64,000 nucleotides of DNA from MWCO01 sp964488865. GTDB lineage: Bacteria; Myxococcota_A; Polyangia; Polyangiales; Polyangiaceae. Location of the stretch: NCBI GenBank assembly GCA_964488865.1, contig CAZAWR010000017.1, positions 62,001-126,000 of the forward strand, written 5' to 3'. Made by a program: the position numbers and the translations under genes. Positions within the stretch are counted from its first letter, which is position 1; every line of letters begins with the position of its first letter. The notes beneath the pieces are model-generated. The model ran no database searches. It saw only the letters and a list, made by a program, of their open reading frames with translations, and was not told the origin of the DNA. This document shows, in pieces, positions 25,317-34,697 of this stretch.

Positions 25317-26750
25317 TCACGATCGCGGGGGGACCCACCCTCCGAACGCGCGCTCCAGCTCGTTCGCGACGGAGATACAGAGGTGGTCGTTGCCGTGGAT
25401 CGCGACCACCTGCACGCCGAGGGGGAGTCCCTTCCGGTCCAGACCGAGGGGAACCTGGGTCGACGGCATCTCCATCACGTTGATCACGGCGGTGTAGACC
25501 CAGCTGAAAGGCGAGAGCAGCGGTTGACCGTGCAAGGGTGCGGTCGATGGGTACGATGGGAACAGCATCACGCCCTGGGGACCGATGCGCTCGACGAGCT
25601 CGCGGCGCAGCGCCCGCCCCTCCTCCACGAGCTTGGCGGTTCCCGTCGGAATGAGCTTCGGCACTTGTTCGAGCAGGGCCAGGCCGATCGCGGGAAACGT
25701 GTGGGGTGAACTGCCCGCAGCCCAGCGCAGCAGTTCCCGGCCCGGTCGGATCGCGCGGCCCCCTCCCATCCACTCGGCGAAGGTGGGCCCACCCGCAGCC
25801 GCGAGCATCGACGCCCAGATCTCGAAGGAACGCTTCAGTCTCGGAATCCGCACGCGTCGAACCCGAGCCCCCGCCGACGCGAGGGCATCTCCCGCCCGTC
25901 GCTGCGCTTCCCGGAGGTCGTCGCTCACCGGTACGTTGCCGTTGTCCGTCACATCGAGGACCGTCAGGCGGTGCACGGGCGCCGACGCAGGATCGAGCAC
26001 GGGGACGTTCACGCAGTGATCGTGCCCGTCGGGCCCTGCAAGCACGCGGAGCAACGGGAACAGATCCTCGGCGCGGCGGCACAAGGGTCCCGTCGTCACG
26101 TAGCGTCGCGCCTCGTTGTGTGCGCTCGGGAACTGTCCTGTCGTGGGAACGAGGCCTCCGGTGGGCTTGTGTCCGAACACGCCGTTGAAGAACGCGGGCA
26201 TGCGGATCGAGCCGCCGACGTCGGACCCCAGCCCGAACGGGGAGCCGCCAGCCCCGATGATCGCGCCCTCCCCGCCGGAGCTACCGCCCGCGATACGTCG
26301 GTGGTCGTAGGGGTTGCTGGTGCGCCCGTAGACCTTGTTGTTGCTCTCCATCCACATGCACAGCTCGGAGACGTTCGTCACGCCGAGCGGAATGGCGCCT
26401 GCATTGCGGAGCCTGCTCACGGCGGGAGCATCGCTCGTTGCCGTCCAACCTTTGCGAGACACCAGCCCGGAGGTGTTCGGCATCCCCTCGAGCGGGAACG
26501 CCTCCTTGATCGTGCAGGGCACGCCGTGCAGGGGCGGCAACGCAGAAGCGTCCTCTCGCGCAACCCGCTCGTCGGCTTCCCGCGCCTCGCGCCTCGCCTG
26601 ATCGAACCGGAACGCCACCACCGCGTTGATTCGCGGATTGACCTCCTGCAGGCGACGAATGTGCGCGTCGACCACCTCGCACGACGAGATCTCCCGCGTG
26701 CGAATCATGCGGGCCAAGCGGGTTCCGGACAGCGTGAGGAGGGGGTCCAT
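25317..26750 (-). CDS. Amidase-signature hydrolase
   Basis: A 477-residue enzyme of the amidase signature family. The Ser-cisSer-Lys triad is in place: Lys82 in CTIKEAF, the cis-Ser in AGGSSGGEGA (157-158) and the nucleophile Ser181 in GLGSDVGGSIRMPA. The sequence resembles fatty-acid-amide-hydrolase-like members more than GatA, and no gatB or gatC is nearby, so tRNA amidotransfer is unlikely. The start is the ATG of MDPLLTLSGTRL. There is no signal peptide. It is divergent from the lipase gene, with 107 bp between the starts. Confidence 0.88.
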   Translation of the reverse strand: MDPLLTLSGTRLARMIRTREISSCEVVDAHIRRLQEVNPRINAVVAFRFDQARREAREADERVAREDASALPPLHGVPCTIKEAFPLEGMPNTSGLVSRKGWTATSDAPAVSRLRNAGAIPLGVTNVSELCMWMESNNKVYGRTSNPYDHRRIAGGSSGGEGAIIGAGGSPFGLGSDVGGSIRMPAFFNGVFGHKPTGGLVPTTGQFPSAHNEARRYVTTGPLCRRAEDLFPLLRVLAGPDGHDHCVNVPVLDPASAPVHRLTVLDVTDNGNVPVSDDLREAQRRAGDALASAGARVRRVRIPRLKRSFEIWASMLAAAGGPTFAEWMGGGRAIRPGRELLRWAAGSSPHTFPAIGLALLEQVPKLIPTGTAKLVEEGRALRRELVERIGPQGVMLFPSYPSTAPLHGQPLLSPFSWVYTAVINVMEMPSTQVPLGLDRKGLPLGVQVVAIHGNDHLCISVANELERAFGGWVPPRS

Positions 26751-26857
26751 GTTCTGCACGAGCGAACCCTGAACGTACGCGCTCGGGCCGCGCCCATCAA
26801 GGCAACGCTGGGACCTCGCCCTTGCGATCCGCCTTCGACTCATGAACATTGCCTGTC

Positions 26858-27994
26858 ATGGGCGTCACCCGTGTCTACCTGTCCCCGGGACTGTTCGGCT
26901 TCTCGACCCTCGGGTCCTACCACTACTTCTGCCACATCGAGGCTGGGATCCGGCAACGGTTCCAGGCCGCGGGCAAGGGAGTCCAGGTGCACCTCGTCGA
27001 CGTGCATCCCACCGCGTCCATCCGTCGCCGTGGGCGCAAGCTGGTCGATGTCATCGACGGCACGTACGACGGCACGGGGTCGATCCACCTGTTCGGCCAT
27101 TCGACCGGGGGGCTGGACGCGAGGTTGGTGGCGTCCCCCACGATGAACGTCAGCGGAGCTTCGGTCTCGACGAGGTGGGCAGGGGCGATCCGGTCCGTGA
27201 CCACCATGAACACGCCGCACTACGGGACACCGCTGGCCAGTTTCTTCGCGACCTTGTCGGGGCAACGTTTGCTGTACGCGCTGTCGGCGCTCACGGTGGC
27301 GGTGCTCAAGCTGGGGAGGCCCCCCCTCGCCCTTTCGTCGTCGTTGGTCGCGGCCTTTGCTGGCATCGAGAAGGCCGTGGGGATGCAACTTCGCCTCATC
27401 GACACCCTCACCGACAACCTGGTTCGCGTGCTGGATAGCGCCACCGCGGACGAGACAGCCCAGTTCCTCCGTTTGATCCGGGAAGACCAGGGGGCCATCA
27501 TCCAGCTATCGCCCGAGTCGATGGACCTGTTCCAGGCGGGAGTCGAGGACAACGACCGCGTGCACTACCAGTGCGTCGCCTCCTTCGCCCCCGTTCCTGG
27601 TGTGGTTCACTGGGCCAAGTACATCGTCCGCCCCTGGTCTTCGCTCTCCCTACCTATCTTCGCGACCCTGCACCGGCTCACCTCCCTCGAGCACGCCCGA
27701 TACCCTTGCACTCCGCCCGGAACCGAAGCCGACGACAAGCTCCGGGCGTTTCTTTCCGAACCGCCCCCGCCGCTCGCCAACGACGGGGTCGTCCCGGTTC
27801 GATCTCAGCTGTGGGGAAAGCTCTTGTGGGCCGGCCAGGGCGATCACCTGGATGTGGTGGGCCACTTCCGCGACGCAGACCGCACCGACCTGCACGTGGA
27901 CTGGCTCTCGTCCGGGTCGGGCTTCGACGCCGCCCGGTTCCAGACCATACTCGACCGTGTGGTCGATGGCATGCTTCAGTCGGAGCAGGGCTGA
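26858..27994 (+). CDS. Lipase-like alpha/beta hydrolase
   Basis: A 378-residue protein with the nucleophile elbow GHSTGG (Ser82) preceded by SIHLFG, an early oxyanion region VYLSPGLFGF, and a likely late His in GQGDHLDVVGHF. The elbow GHSTGG and the block TMNTPHYGTPLASFF resemble triacylglycerol lipases of the class 2/PGAP1-like group. There is no signal peptide, so it may act in the cytosol on storage or membrane lipids. The ATG at 26858 is used; a TTG lies nine bases upstream. Confidence 0.78.
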   Translation: MGVTRVYLSPGLFGFSTLGSYHYFCHIEAGIRQRFQAAGKGVQVHLVDVHPTASIRRRGRKLVDVIDGTYDGTGSIHLFGHSTGGLDARLVASPTMNVSGASVSTRWAGAIRSVTTMNTPHYGTPLASFFATLSGQRLLYALSALTVAVLKLGRPPLALSSSLVAAFAGIEKAVGMQLRLIDTLTDNLVRVLDSATADETAQFLRLIREDQGAIIQLSPESMDLFQAGVEDNDRVHYQCVASFAPVPGVVHWAKYIVRPWSSLSLPIFATLHRLTSLEHARYPCTPPGTEADDKLRAFLSEPPPPLANDGVVPVRSQLWGKLLWAGQGDHLDVVGHFRDADRTDLHVDWLSSGSGFDAARFQTILDRVVDGMLQSEQG

Positions 27995-28003
27995 GCCTGG
28001 CGA

Positions 28004-28255
28004 TTAGCGGTCCCAGTCGTTCTCGCCCCAGCCGGACTTGCGCATGGCGCCATTGGAGGGCCTCTTGACCCTCCTGGCCCGCTGGGTCTCGGCTAGGCGA
28101 CGCTCCGAGCGCCTGGAACCGTACACCACTTCGCCGCATCGACCACAAACGTCGGCAGACGTTCCCTGGATAGTTAGCGGAGAAACACGCGCTTCGCGCC
28201 GTAGTGCGCTGTTGTCCACGAGGAATTCCCCGGGGCAGCCTCCAATGCACTTCAT
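28004..28255 (-). CDS. Small zinc-ribbon protein, YgiT/MqsA-N type
   Basis: An 83-residue protein with AAGGAGG eight bases before the ATG, a strong support for the start. The N-terminal MKCIGGC and the later DVCGRCGEVVYG give the two cysteine knuckles of YgiT-type zinc fingers, as in the N-terminal domain of the MqsA antitoxin. The C-terminal half is basic (RRSERRLAETQRARRVKR). No MqsR-like toxin and no helix-turn-helix domain are present, so this is an orphan and a toxin-antitoxin role is not supported by the context. Confidence 0.68.
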   Translation of the reverse strand: MKCIGGCPGEFLVDNSALRREARVSPLTIQGTSADVCGRCGEVVYGSRRSERRLAETQRARRVKRPSNGAMRKSGWGENDWDR

Positions 28256-28434
28256 GTCACTGCCTCCTTGCTGTCTCAGCGGTCTGCTGGAAGATCGCAT
28301 GAGCTTCAGGATGTGTAGGGCAGCGGGTGTCCGTCGCAAGCCCCCGGGGTGCGGAATTATCCCACGGTCGTTTCTCGCGTTCTGCGGGGTAGACGCCAGA
28401 ACAATCTCGGGGCGTGATGCGCTAGGGTTAGGGC

Positions 28435-30297
28435 ATGCACGTCAGACGCTCGACGAGGACGGTGGTCGCGCTCTTGGTGGGATCTTTCGCTCTGTCTTGC
28501 GCGAAGGACGACACGGGTAGCTCGATGAAGGATGCGGGAACGGGGGACGAGTGCACGGTGGTGGTGGCGCTTGAGGAAGAGATTCCCGCGCCGCCGATTC
28601 ACACGCCGCGTTGGGCTTTCGAGCCGTGGATCTCCAAGGACATCTCGGACGGTGCGGACACGTATGCGTTCGTGCAGGGCTTCAAGGACCGGGACATCCC
28701 GGTCGGCGTGGTCGTGATCGATAGCCCTTGGGAGACGCACTACAACACGTTCGTGCCGAACGAAGCGCGCTACCCGCAGTTTGCCAAGATGGTAGCGGAC
28801 ATGCACGGGCAGGACGTGCGTGTGGTGCTGTGGATGACCCAGATGGTCAACAACTGGTACCTCGACGGCGAAGTGGGGGGAGACTTCATGCCCGGGGCGG
28901 CGCCGAACTTCGGCCCGGGACAAGCGTGCGGGTTCTTCGTGAACGAGGGGCGTATCTTCACCTGGTGGAAGGGGAGCGGCGCGGCGGTGGACTTCTTTCA
29001 CCCCAGCGCTCGCGCCTGGTGGCACGAGCAACAGAACGCGCTGCTCGACATGGGGGTCAACGGGTGGAAGCTCGACTTCGCGGAGAGCTACGTGCGTGCG
29101 GACCCTGTGCAGACCTACGAGGGCGACAAGTCCCACCAGGCGTATTCAGAGGCCTATTATCGAGACTTTTATGCGTACGGCGCCCACCGCAAGGGGGGCA
29201 CCGAGGAGTTCGTGACGATGGTTCGGCCGTGGGACGAGTCGTACGACTTCGAAGGCCGGTTCCACGCTCGGCCCGAGCACGCGCCCGTGGCCTGGGTCGG
29301 CGATCAGCGCCGCGATTGGTACGGACTCTCCGACGCCCTCGACCACATCTTCCGATCCGCCGCGGCCGGCTACGCCGTTGTCGGTTCGGACATCGGTGGC
29401 TACCTCGACTTCGACGACAAGGACGTGTTCGGGGACCGCATCCCCTTCGACCTCGAGGTGTTCGAGCGGTGGGTCGCGTTGGGCGCCATGACCCCGTTCA
29501 TGCAGCTGCACGGGCGCGCGAACCTGACGCCATGGGACGTGCCGGACTGCGAGGGGACGTGCGCCGACGAGGTCGTGGCGCTGTACCGTTATTGGTCCAA
29601 GCTCCACCACGAGATGGTGCCGTTCTTTTACAGCCTTGCGCAGGAGGCTCATGCCAGCGGCCGGTCGATGCTTTTCCCCCAGGGCGAGCCGTCGTCCTGG
29701 CCGGGCGATTACCGCTTCTTGCTCGGCGAGGCCTTCCTGGTGGCGCCCATCCTGGACGCCACGGGGGTGCGCGATGTCGAGCTGCCTGCCGGGCCTGCCT
29801 TCTACGACTTCTGGAAACCGCAGGACGATGCGGTCCCTGGCGGAACTACGGTAGCATCTTACGTTGCTGCAAGAGGCCGAATTCCCCTGTTCATCAAACA
29901 GGGAGCGATCGTTCCTCTGCAGGTCAGCGACGACGTGACCGGGTTTGGGACGGCTGCCTCCGAGGGGGCCTTGACCGTGCTGGTCTACCCGTCGTCCGCC
30001 CCATCGACGTTTCGGCTCCACGACGAGGACGACGAGGTCACGACGTTGGGCGCGCGGAAGGTCGGAACCACGATCGAGGTGAGTCTCTCCCGCGCTGTTG
30101 CCGCCACGATCTTGCGGGTTCGCACGGACGTGGCGCCCGTCGAGGTCCGGGTTGGGGCCCTTCCGACGCCGCGTCACCAGGACCGCGCTGCGTTTGACGT
30201 TGCGTCATCTGGGTGGTGGGCGGACTCGGAGAACCGCTGCGCATGGGTCAAGCTGGGAGCCTCGGCCTCCAGTCTCGAGGTGGTGCTGACGCCCTGA
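28435..30297 (+). CDS. GH31-family glycosidase, lipoprotein
   Basis: A 620-residue protein with a lipoprotein signal ending FALSC and a Ser/Asp-rich tether, then a GH31 catalytic barrel. The nucleophile is Asp214 in GVNGWKLDFAES, and the acid/base is Asp290 in APVAWVGDQRRDW; VGSDIGGY follows as expected. The LFPQGE and RFLLGEAFLVAPIL blocks are the usual end of the barrel, followed by beta-sandwich domains. The family includes alpha-glucosidases, alpha-xylosidases and sulfoquinovosidases; the GDQ-x2-DW sequence recalls the last but is not decisive. It is probably anchored at the cell surface or periplasm. Confidence 0.9.
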   Translation: MHVRRSTRTVVALLVGSFALSCAKDDTGSSMKDAGTGDECTVVVALEEEIPAPPIHTPRWAFEPWISKDISDGADTYAFVQGFKDRDIPVGVVVIDSPWETHYNTFVPNEARYPQFAKMVADMHGQDVRVVLWMTQMVNNWYLDGEVGGDFMPGAAPNFGPGQACGFFVNEGRIFTWWKGSGAAVDFFHPSARAWWHEQQNALLDMGVNGWKLDFAESYVRADPVQTYEGDKSHQAYSEAYYRDFYAYGAHRKGGTEEFVTMVRPWDESYDFEGRFHARPEHAPVAWVGDQRRDWYGLSDALDHIFRSAAAGYAVVGSDIGGYLDFDDKDVFGDRIPFDLEVFERWVALGAMTPFMQLHGRANLTPWDVPDCEGTCADEVVALYRYWSKLHHEMVPFFYSLAQEAHASGRSMLFPQGEPSSWPGDYRFLLGEAFLVAPILDATGVRDVELPAGPAFYDFWKPQDDAVPGGTTVASYVAARGRIPLFIKQGAIVPLQVSDDVTGFGTAASEGALTVLVYPSSAPSTFRLHDEDDEVTTLGARKVGTTIEVSLSRAVAATILRVRTDVAPVEVRVGALPTPRHQDRAAFDVASSGWWADSENRCAWVKLGASASSLEVVLTP

Positions 30298-30346
30298 ACG
30301 TTCGCCCGGTCTTGCCTCGCGGGACCGCAGGAACCAGAGGCCATGC

Positions 30347-31960
30347 ATGAGCGCGCTGAAGGACGTCCTTTCCTACCACGACCGGACCAAGCACCACTTC
30401 GACCGCTACGCCCGGTCCTTGGGGTTCCTCGACTGGGAGACGCAACCCGACCCCTTCCGGCGGTACGAAGGGGCTGTTCGGGTGCAACTGGGCCTGCCTG
30501 TCGGGCCCGGACCGCGATACGATTCGTTGTTCGACGCGTTGCCGCCTTCCCGTGAGCTGGATGCGGAGGCCGTATCCTCGCTGCTGTTCGACTCCCTGTC
30601 CCTGTCCGCATGGAAGGTGGCGGGGCGCAGCCGGTGGTCCTTGCGGGTGAACCCTTCGAGCGGCAACTTGCATCCCACGGAAGCCTACTTGGTCGCGGGG
30701 CCCGTGCCGGGGCTTCACCCGAAGCCCGCACTCTACCACTACTCGCCGAAGGACCATGCGCTCGAGCTGCGGGCGGAACTTGCCGGGGATATGTGGAACG
30801 ACCTTTCCTCTTCTCTCCCGCCCGGCGCCCTCTTCGTCGGCTTGACCAGCATCGTGTGGCGCGAGTCCTGGAAGTACGGCGAGCGAGCCTTCCGCTACTG
30901 CCAGCACGACGTCGGTCATGCGATGGCGGCCATCGGCCTGTCCGCGGCGATGCGGGGATGGGTCTGTCGACGGGTGCGGGAGATGGATGACGACGTCCTG
31001 TCCTGGCTTCTTGGAATCGCGGGGCAGGTTGGCCCGGAGAGGGAACACCCCGATGTCCTCGTGGCGGTGCATCCTCCCGTTGAGAAGGAACGATCGTTCT
31101 TTATTGAGCTCTCGCTCGATGGGCTGCGTTCCATGAGCCTCAGGGGACGGGAGAACCGGTTGAGCGCCGAGCATCACCCCTGGCCGATCCTCGACCAGGT
31201 GGCCCAGGCGACCCGAAAGCGGCACGGCACCGCCCCAGCCGCAGGAATATCGCCTGCCGGTCCTTCTCTCTCTGGGGACCGACCCATCGACGCCCGAGCG
31301 CTCGTTCGGGGTCGTCGCAGTGCGGTCGCGATGGATGGGCGGACGCCTTTGGCGGCTGCCGATTTCTTTCGGATGCTCACCCGTTTGACGCCAGGACCGC
31401 CGTGGTCGCGCGGGCTCGTGCAAGCCTCGGAAGTTCACCTGATGTTGCTGGTTCATCGCGTCACGGGTCTCGAGAGCGGGCTGTACGCTCTGACCCGCGA
31501 CCCCGCCGATGAGCCTTCTGTCCGCGCCGCCCTCGACGCGACGTTTCTCTGGCAGGAGGTCGCCGGGTGTCCCCCCGGGTTGCCGCTTCGCTTGCTCCTG
31601 CCCGGCGACGTACGGGACCTCGCCCGCACCGTGTCGTGCCACCAGGACATCGCCTCAGACGGGGCCTTCGCCGTCGCGATGCTCGCCCGGTTTCGTCCCG
31701 CGCTGGAATGCCATGGGGCGTGGTACTACCGACGTCTGTTCTGGGAGACGGGGATGATCGGCCAGACCTTGTACCTGGAGGCGGAGGCCGCGGGGCTTCG
31801 CGCAACCGGCATCGGCTGCTTCTTCGACGACGCGGTGCACGAGGTGCTGGGGGTGCGGGACGACGCGTACCAGGTGCTGTACCACTTCACGGTGGGCGGG
31901 CCGAGGGAGGACGGCCGCCTGGCGACCTCCCCTGCCTACGAGGATCGGGAGGAGGGGTGA
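30347..31960 (+). CDS. SagB-type dehydrogenase with two nitroreductase domains
   Basis: A 537-residue protein made of two nitroreductase-fold halves. The first (about residues 75-265) has SLRVNPSSGNLHPTEAYLV, the FMN phosphate region of SagB-like proteins; the second (about 300-525) begins LVRGRRSAVAMDGRTPL and ends GLRATGIGCFFDDAVHEVLGV. SagB enzymes use FMN to oxidise azolines to azoles in peptide natural products, but no YcaO cyclase or precursor peptide is seen here, so this belongs to the widespread stand-alone group with unknown substrate. AGAGG precedes the ATG. The next gene starts 3 bp after the stop. Confidence 0.85.
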   Translation: MSALKDVLSYHDRTKHHFDRYARSLGFLDWETQPDPFRRYEGAVRVQLGLPVGPGPRYDSLFDALPPSRELDAEAVSSLLFDSLSLSAWKVAGRSRWSLRVNPSSGNLHPTEAYLVAGPVPGLHPKPALYHYSPKDHALELRAELAGDMWNDLSSSLPPGALFVGLTSIVWRESWKYGERAFRYCQHDVGHAMAAIGLSAAMRGWVCRRVREMDDDVLSWLLGIAGQVGPEREHPDVLVAVHPPVEKERSFFIELSLDGLRSMSLRGRENRLSAEHHPWPILDQVAQATRKRHGTAPAAGISPAGPSLSGDRPIDARALVRGRRSAVAMDGRTPLAAADFFRMLTRLTPGPPWSRGLVQASEVHLMLLVHRVTGLESGLYALTRDPADEPSVRAALDATFLWQEVAGCPPGLPLRLLLPGDVRDLARTVSCHQDIASDGAFAVAMLARFRPALECHGAWYYRRLFWETGMIGQTLYLEAEAAGLRATGIGCFFDDAVHEVLGVRDDAYQVLYHFTVGGPREDGRLATSPAYEDREEG

Positions 31961-31962
31961 GC

Positions 31963-32763
31963 ATGACCTGGACGGTGCTGGGATCGGGGACGGCGGTGCC
32001 CACCGCGACGAGGGCGAGCGCGTGCCACATCCTTTGCGGCGAGGGTGTGGCGGCGCTGTTCGACGCGGGCAGTGGCGCCAAGGACCGGCTCGCCGGAAGC
32101 GGCGTCGCCTTCGGGGCGCTGAGCCACATGATTTTCACCCATGCCCACCTCGACCACTGGTCCGACCTTCTCTCCTTCCTCTTTTACCGCATGCATGCCC
32201 CCGCGGCGGACCGGCGCGCCGGGCTGGTGGTCGCGGGACCGCCGGGCTTCCCAGACCTCGTTCACGACGTGGCACGCCGGATCGATGCGGACCTGCTCGA
32301 CCGCAATTCGGACGTCGTCTGGGTGGATGCGACAGAGGGAGCGAAGCTGGACGCGGGTTGGTTTCGCGCGGAGCCCTTCCGCGTGGCCCATGGAAGCCAG
32401 CATGCCCTCGCCTACCGGGTGTCCACCGCCTGCGGTTGCCTCTGCTACAGTGGCGACACCGCGCCGTGCGAGGGGCTCGACCTCGCTGCCCGGGGCGCCG
32501 ACTGGCTGGTGTGCGAATGTTCTTTCCCCGACGGGCATTCTGCGCGCAACCACATGACGCCCCGAGCGGTTCGAGGGGTGGCTGACCGTGCGGGCGTGCG
32601 CCGGGTGGTCCTCACCCACCTGTACCCCGAAATGGCTGCCGGCTTGGGCAACGCGTTCGACGGGTTCGCTGGCGAGGTGCGGGTTGCGCATGACGGTCTC
32701 GTGCTCCCGCTCGGCCCGGACGATCCGCCTCCGTTGAACCTTCTCAGTCCTGTGAAAACTTGA
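31963..32763 (+). CDS. RNase Z-like metallo-beta-lactamase-fold hydrolase
   Basis: A 266-residue protein with the full metal-binding set of the fold: FTHAHLDHW (His60, His62, Asp64, His65), a further His in VAHGSQHALAYRV, SGDTAPCEGL with the bridging Asp, and VVLTHLYPE near the end. The opening WTVLGSGTAVPT is that of RNase Z and related arylsulfatase-like hydrolases. Its ATG lies 3 bp after the stop of the SagB-type gene, with a GGAGGGG inside that gene's end as ribosome-binding site, so the two are coupled. It may hydrolyse the product or substrate of the first enzyme; this is inference. Confidence 0.86.
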   Translation: MTWTVLGSGTAVPTATRASACHILCGEGVAALFDAGSGAKDRLAGSGVAFGALSHMIFTHAHLDHWSDLLSFLFYRMHAPAADRRAGLVVAGPPGFPDLVHDVARRIDADLLDRNSDVVWVDATEGAKLDAGWFRAEPFRVAHGSQHALAYRVSTACGCLCYSGDTAPCEGLDLAARGADWLVCECSFPDGHSARNHMTPRAVRGVADRAGVRRVVLTHLYPEMAAGLGNAFDGFAGEVRVAHDGLVLPLGPDDPPPLNLLSPVKT

Positions 32764-32997
32764 TCCCCTAGGGCACTTTTTTTACCGGCCAGGGAACTCG
32801 CCTCCGGGCCGTGATGTCGGTCGCATCAGCACGGTGACGAGGACGCCGACACGGGGCGACGGATCAACCGGGTGAAGAGCGAGCCCTTCGGGGCTGCACT
32901 CACGCGGCAGGCGCGCCGGGTCGCAAGAACGAAAGGCCTCTCACCGCCACACACCAGCACGACCACGCCCACGGGGCGAACTGTCGAGGAGGCACCC

Positions 32998-34587
32998 ATG
33001 ACCACGCACATCACCAACCCGTTCGCGACCGCTTCCGACCCGGCTGTCTCCGCCTTCGCCTCGAACAACCCCTTCGAGGTCGAGGACGCTCCCACTGCCA
33101 CGGCCTACGTGCTCACCAAGACTGGGCCCGACGTCGACCCCAAGGAGTTCGAGCGAGAGGATACGGTTGCCATCGAGATCATGATCCAGTGGGGCGACAA
33201 CGTCCTTCACGTCGAGCACCTCACTCCGCCGCGCAGCTACTACGTGGGCGAGGAAGAGCAGAAGAACGTTCGTTGCGACTTCCTCATCCCTCAGGACAAG
33301 CTCGGCGCAGCGCGGGCGCCGGTGGTGATCACCAACGACTCGGGCAACCATCTTGTGATCCTGCCCGGGGCGCGCGGCTGGATCGAGAACCCGGGGCAAG
33401 GCCGGAGGCTGCTCGAGAACCTCGTGTCCCTCGGTGTGGCGAAGCCCTGCTCGGAGCTCGCCGGTGCGTACCAGGTGGACCTTGCGTTCGGCGGGAAGGC
33501 CTGCATGACGGTCGGTGACCTCACCTTCCGCGTCGGGTCCGTGCGAGCCGGTCGCAGGAACAGCACTGCCGCCAGCCGCGACTGGACCTCTTCGGTGTTC
33601 GTGGGCCTCTCCTTGGCGGTGCACGCGGGCATGATGGCTGCCATGGCCCTGTTCACGCCGGACCTCGGTCTCGCGGACGGCGAGACGATGACCCAGGACC
33701 AGCTGTACATGATGCAGCAGTACCTGAACGCGACGGCTGAGCCGGAGCGCAAGGAAGTCGAGGCGGACACGATCGCGGCCGACCAGCCCGACGACAGGTC
33801 GGGCGGTACGGGGACGCGTTCGGTTGGCTCGGAGGGGAGCATGGGCAATCCAGTCTCTCGGAACACGAACGGAGCCTATGGAATCCAGGGCGACAGCAAG
33901 GACCGGCAGATCGCACGCACGGAGTCCCTGGAGCTGGCGAAGAGCTACGGCCTCATCGGGATTCTCAACAGTGGGCTGGCGGGCGACCCGAACGCGCCGA
34001 CGGCTCCCTGGGGCCAGAACGAAGCGTTCGGCAGCGACCCCCTGAGCGCACGCGGCAACATGTGGGGCGACTCGATCATGGACGCCCACGGTGCGGGGGG
34101 CCTCGGGCTCAGCGGGATCGGCGAAGGCGGCAATGGGCGCGGGGAAGGCATCGGCCTCGGGTCCATCGGCACCATCGGCCGCGGAGCTGGCGCCGGCGAC
34201 GGCTGGGGAATCGGCGACGGTCACGGCAGGCTCGGGCGCGGCCGGACTCCGAAGGCTCCGAAGGTGTCGTTCACCGGCAGCACGTCCGTCAACGGTCGGA
34301 TCCCGCCCGAGGTCATCCAGCGAATCGTGCGGCAGAACTACGGGCGGTTCCGCATGTGCTACGAGGGTGGGCTGCGCAACAACCCCTCGCTCACCGGCCG
34401 CGTCTCCGTTCGTTTCGTGATCGGTCGCGACGGGGCCGTGTCCCAGGTCGGCAATGCCGGCTCCGACCTGCCCAGCCCCGAGGTCGTGCAGTGCGTGACC
34501 TCTTCGTTCTACGGGCTGTCGTTCCCGCAGCCGGATGGCGGCATCGTGACGGTGGTCTACCCGATCATGCTCACGCCCGGTGGCTGA
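32998..34587 (+). CDS. AgmX/PglI-type membrane protein with TonB-like C-terminus
   Basis: A 529-residue protein; the ATG has GAGGAGG six bases upstream. The cytosolic N-domain (VAIEIMIQWGDNVLHVEHLTPPRSYYVG, then LPGARGWIENPG) is the FHA-like sensor region typical of myxobacterial AgmX/PglI proteins. One membrane helix follows (VFVGLSLAVHAGMMAAMALF), then a long periplasmic linker rich in Gly (GAGGLGLSGIGEGGNGRGEG). The C-terminal 95 residues (PPEVIQRIVRQNYGRFRMCYE, GRVSVRFVIGRDGAVSQVGNAG) are the AgmX/PglI domain, related to TonB. In Myxococcus such proteins are linked to gliding. The 234-bp gap before it holds no gene. Confidence 0.85.
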   Translation: MTTHITNPFATASDPAVSAFASNNPFEVEDAPTATAYVLTKTGPDVDPKEFEREDTVAIEIMIQWGDNVLHVEHLTPPRSYYVGEEEQKNVRCDFLIPQDKLGAARAPVVITNDSGNHLVILPGARGWIENPGQGRRLLENLVSLGVAKPCSELAGAYQVDLAFGGKACMTVGDLTFRVGSVRAGRRNSTAASRDWTSSVFVGLSLAVHAGMMAAMALFTPDLGLADGETMTQDQLYMMQQYLNATAEPERKEVEADTIAADQPDDRSGGTGTRSVGSEGSMGNPVSRNTNGAYGIQGDSKDRQIARTESLELAKSYGLIGILNSGLAGDPNAPTAPWGQNEAFGSDPLSARGNMWGDSIMDAHGAGGLGLSGIGEGGNGRGEGIGLGSIGTIGRGAGAGDGWGIGDGHGRLGRGRTPKAPKVSFTGSTSVNGRIPPEVIQRIVRQNYGRFRMCYEGGLRNNPSLTGRVSVRFVIGRDGAVSQVGNAGSDLPSPEVVQCVTSSFYGLSFPQPDGGIVTVVYPIMLTPGG

Positions 34588-34697
34588 ACCCTCCCGCTTC
34601 CGTCTCCCTCACCCCAGCCACCCACCCTCCCCACTCTCCCCCCACTCTCCCCTCCACGCTGGCGGGCTGGCGCGCATCGGGGTAAGTGTCCTGCACG

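Noticed and set aside
28004..28255. An MqsRA-type toxin-antitoxin system
   Set aside because: Only the zinc-ribbon half is present; no MqsR-like gene and no helix-turn-helix domain lie on either side.
32765..32787. CCCTAGGG followed by seven T as a terminator after the metallo-hydrolase gene
   Set aside because: The palindrome leaves no loop and the stem would be only a few pairs, so the T-run alone is weak evidence.
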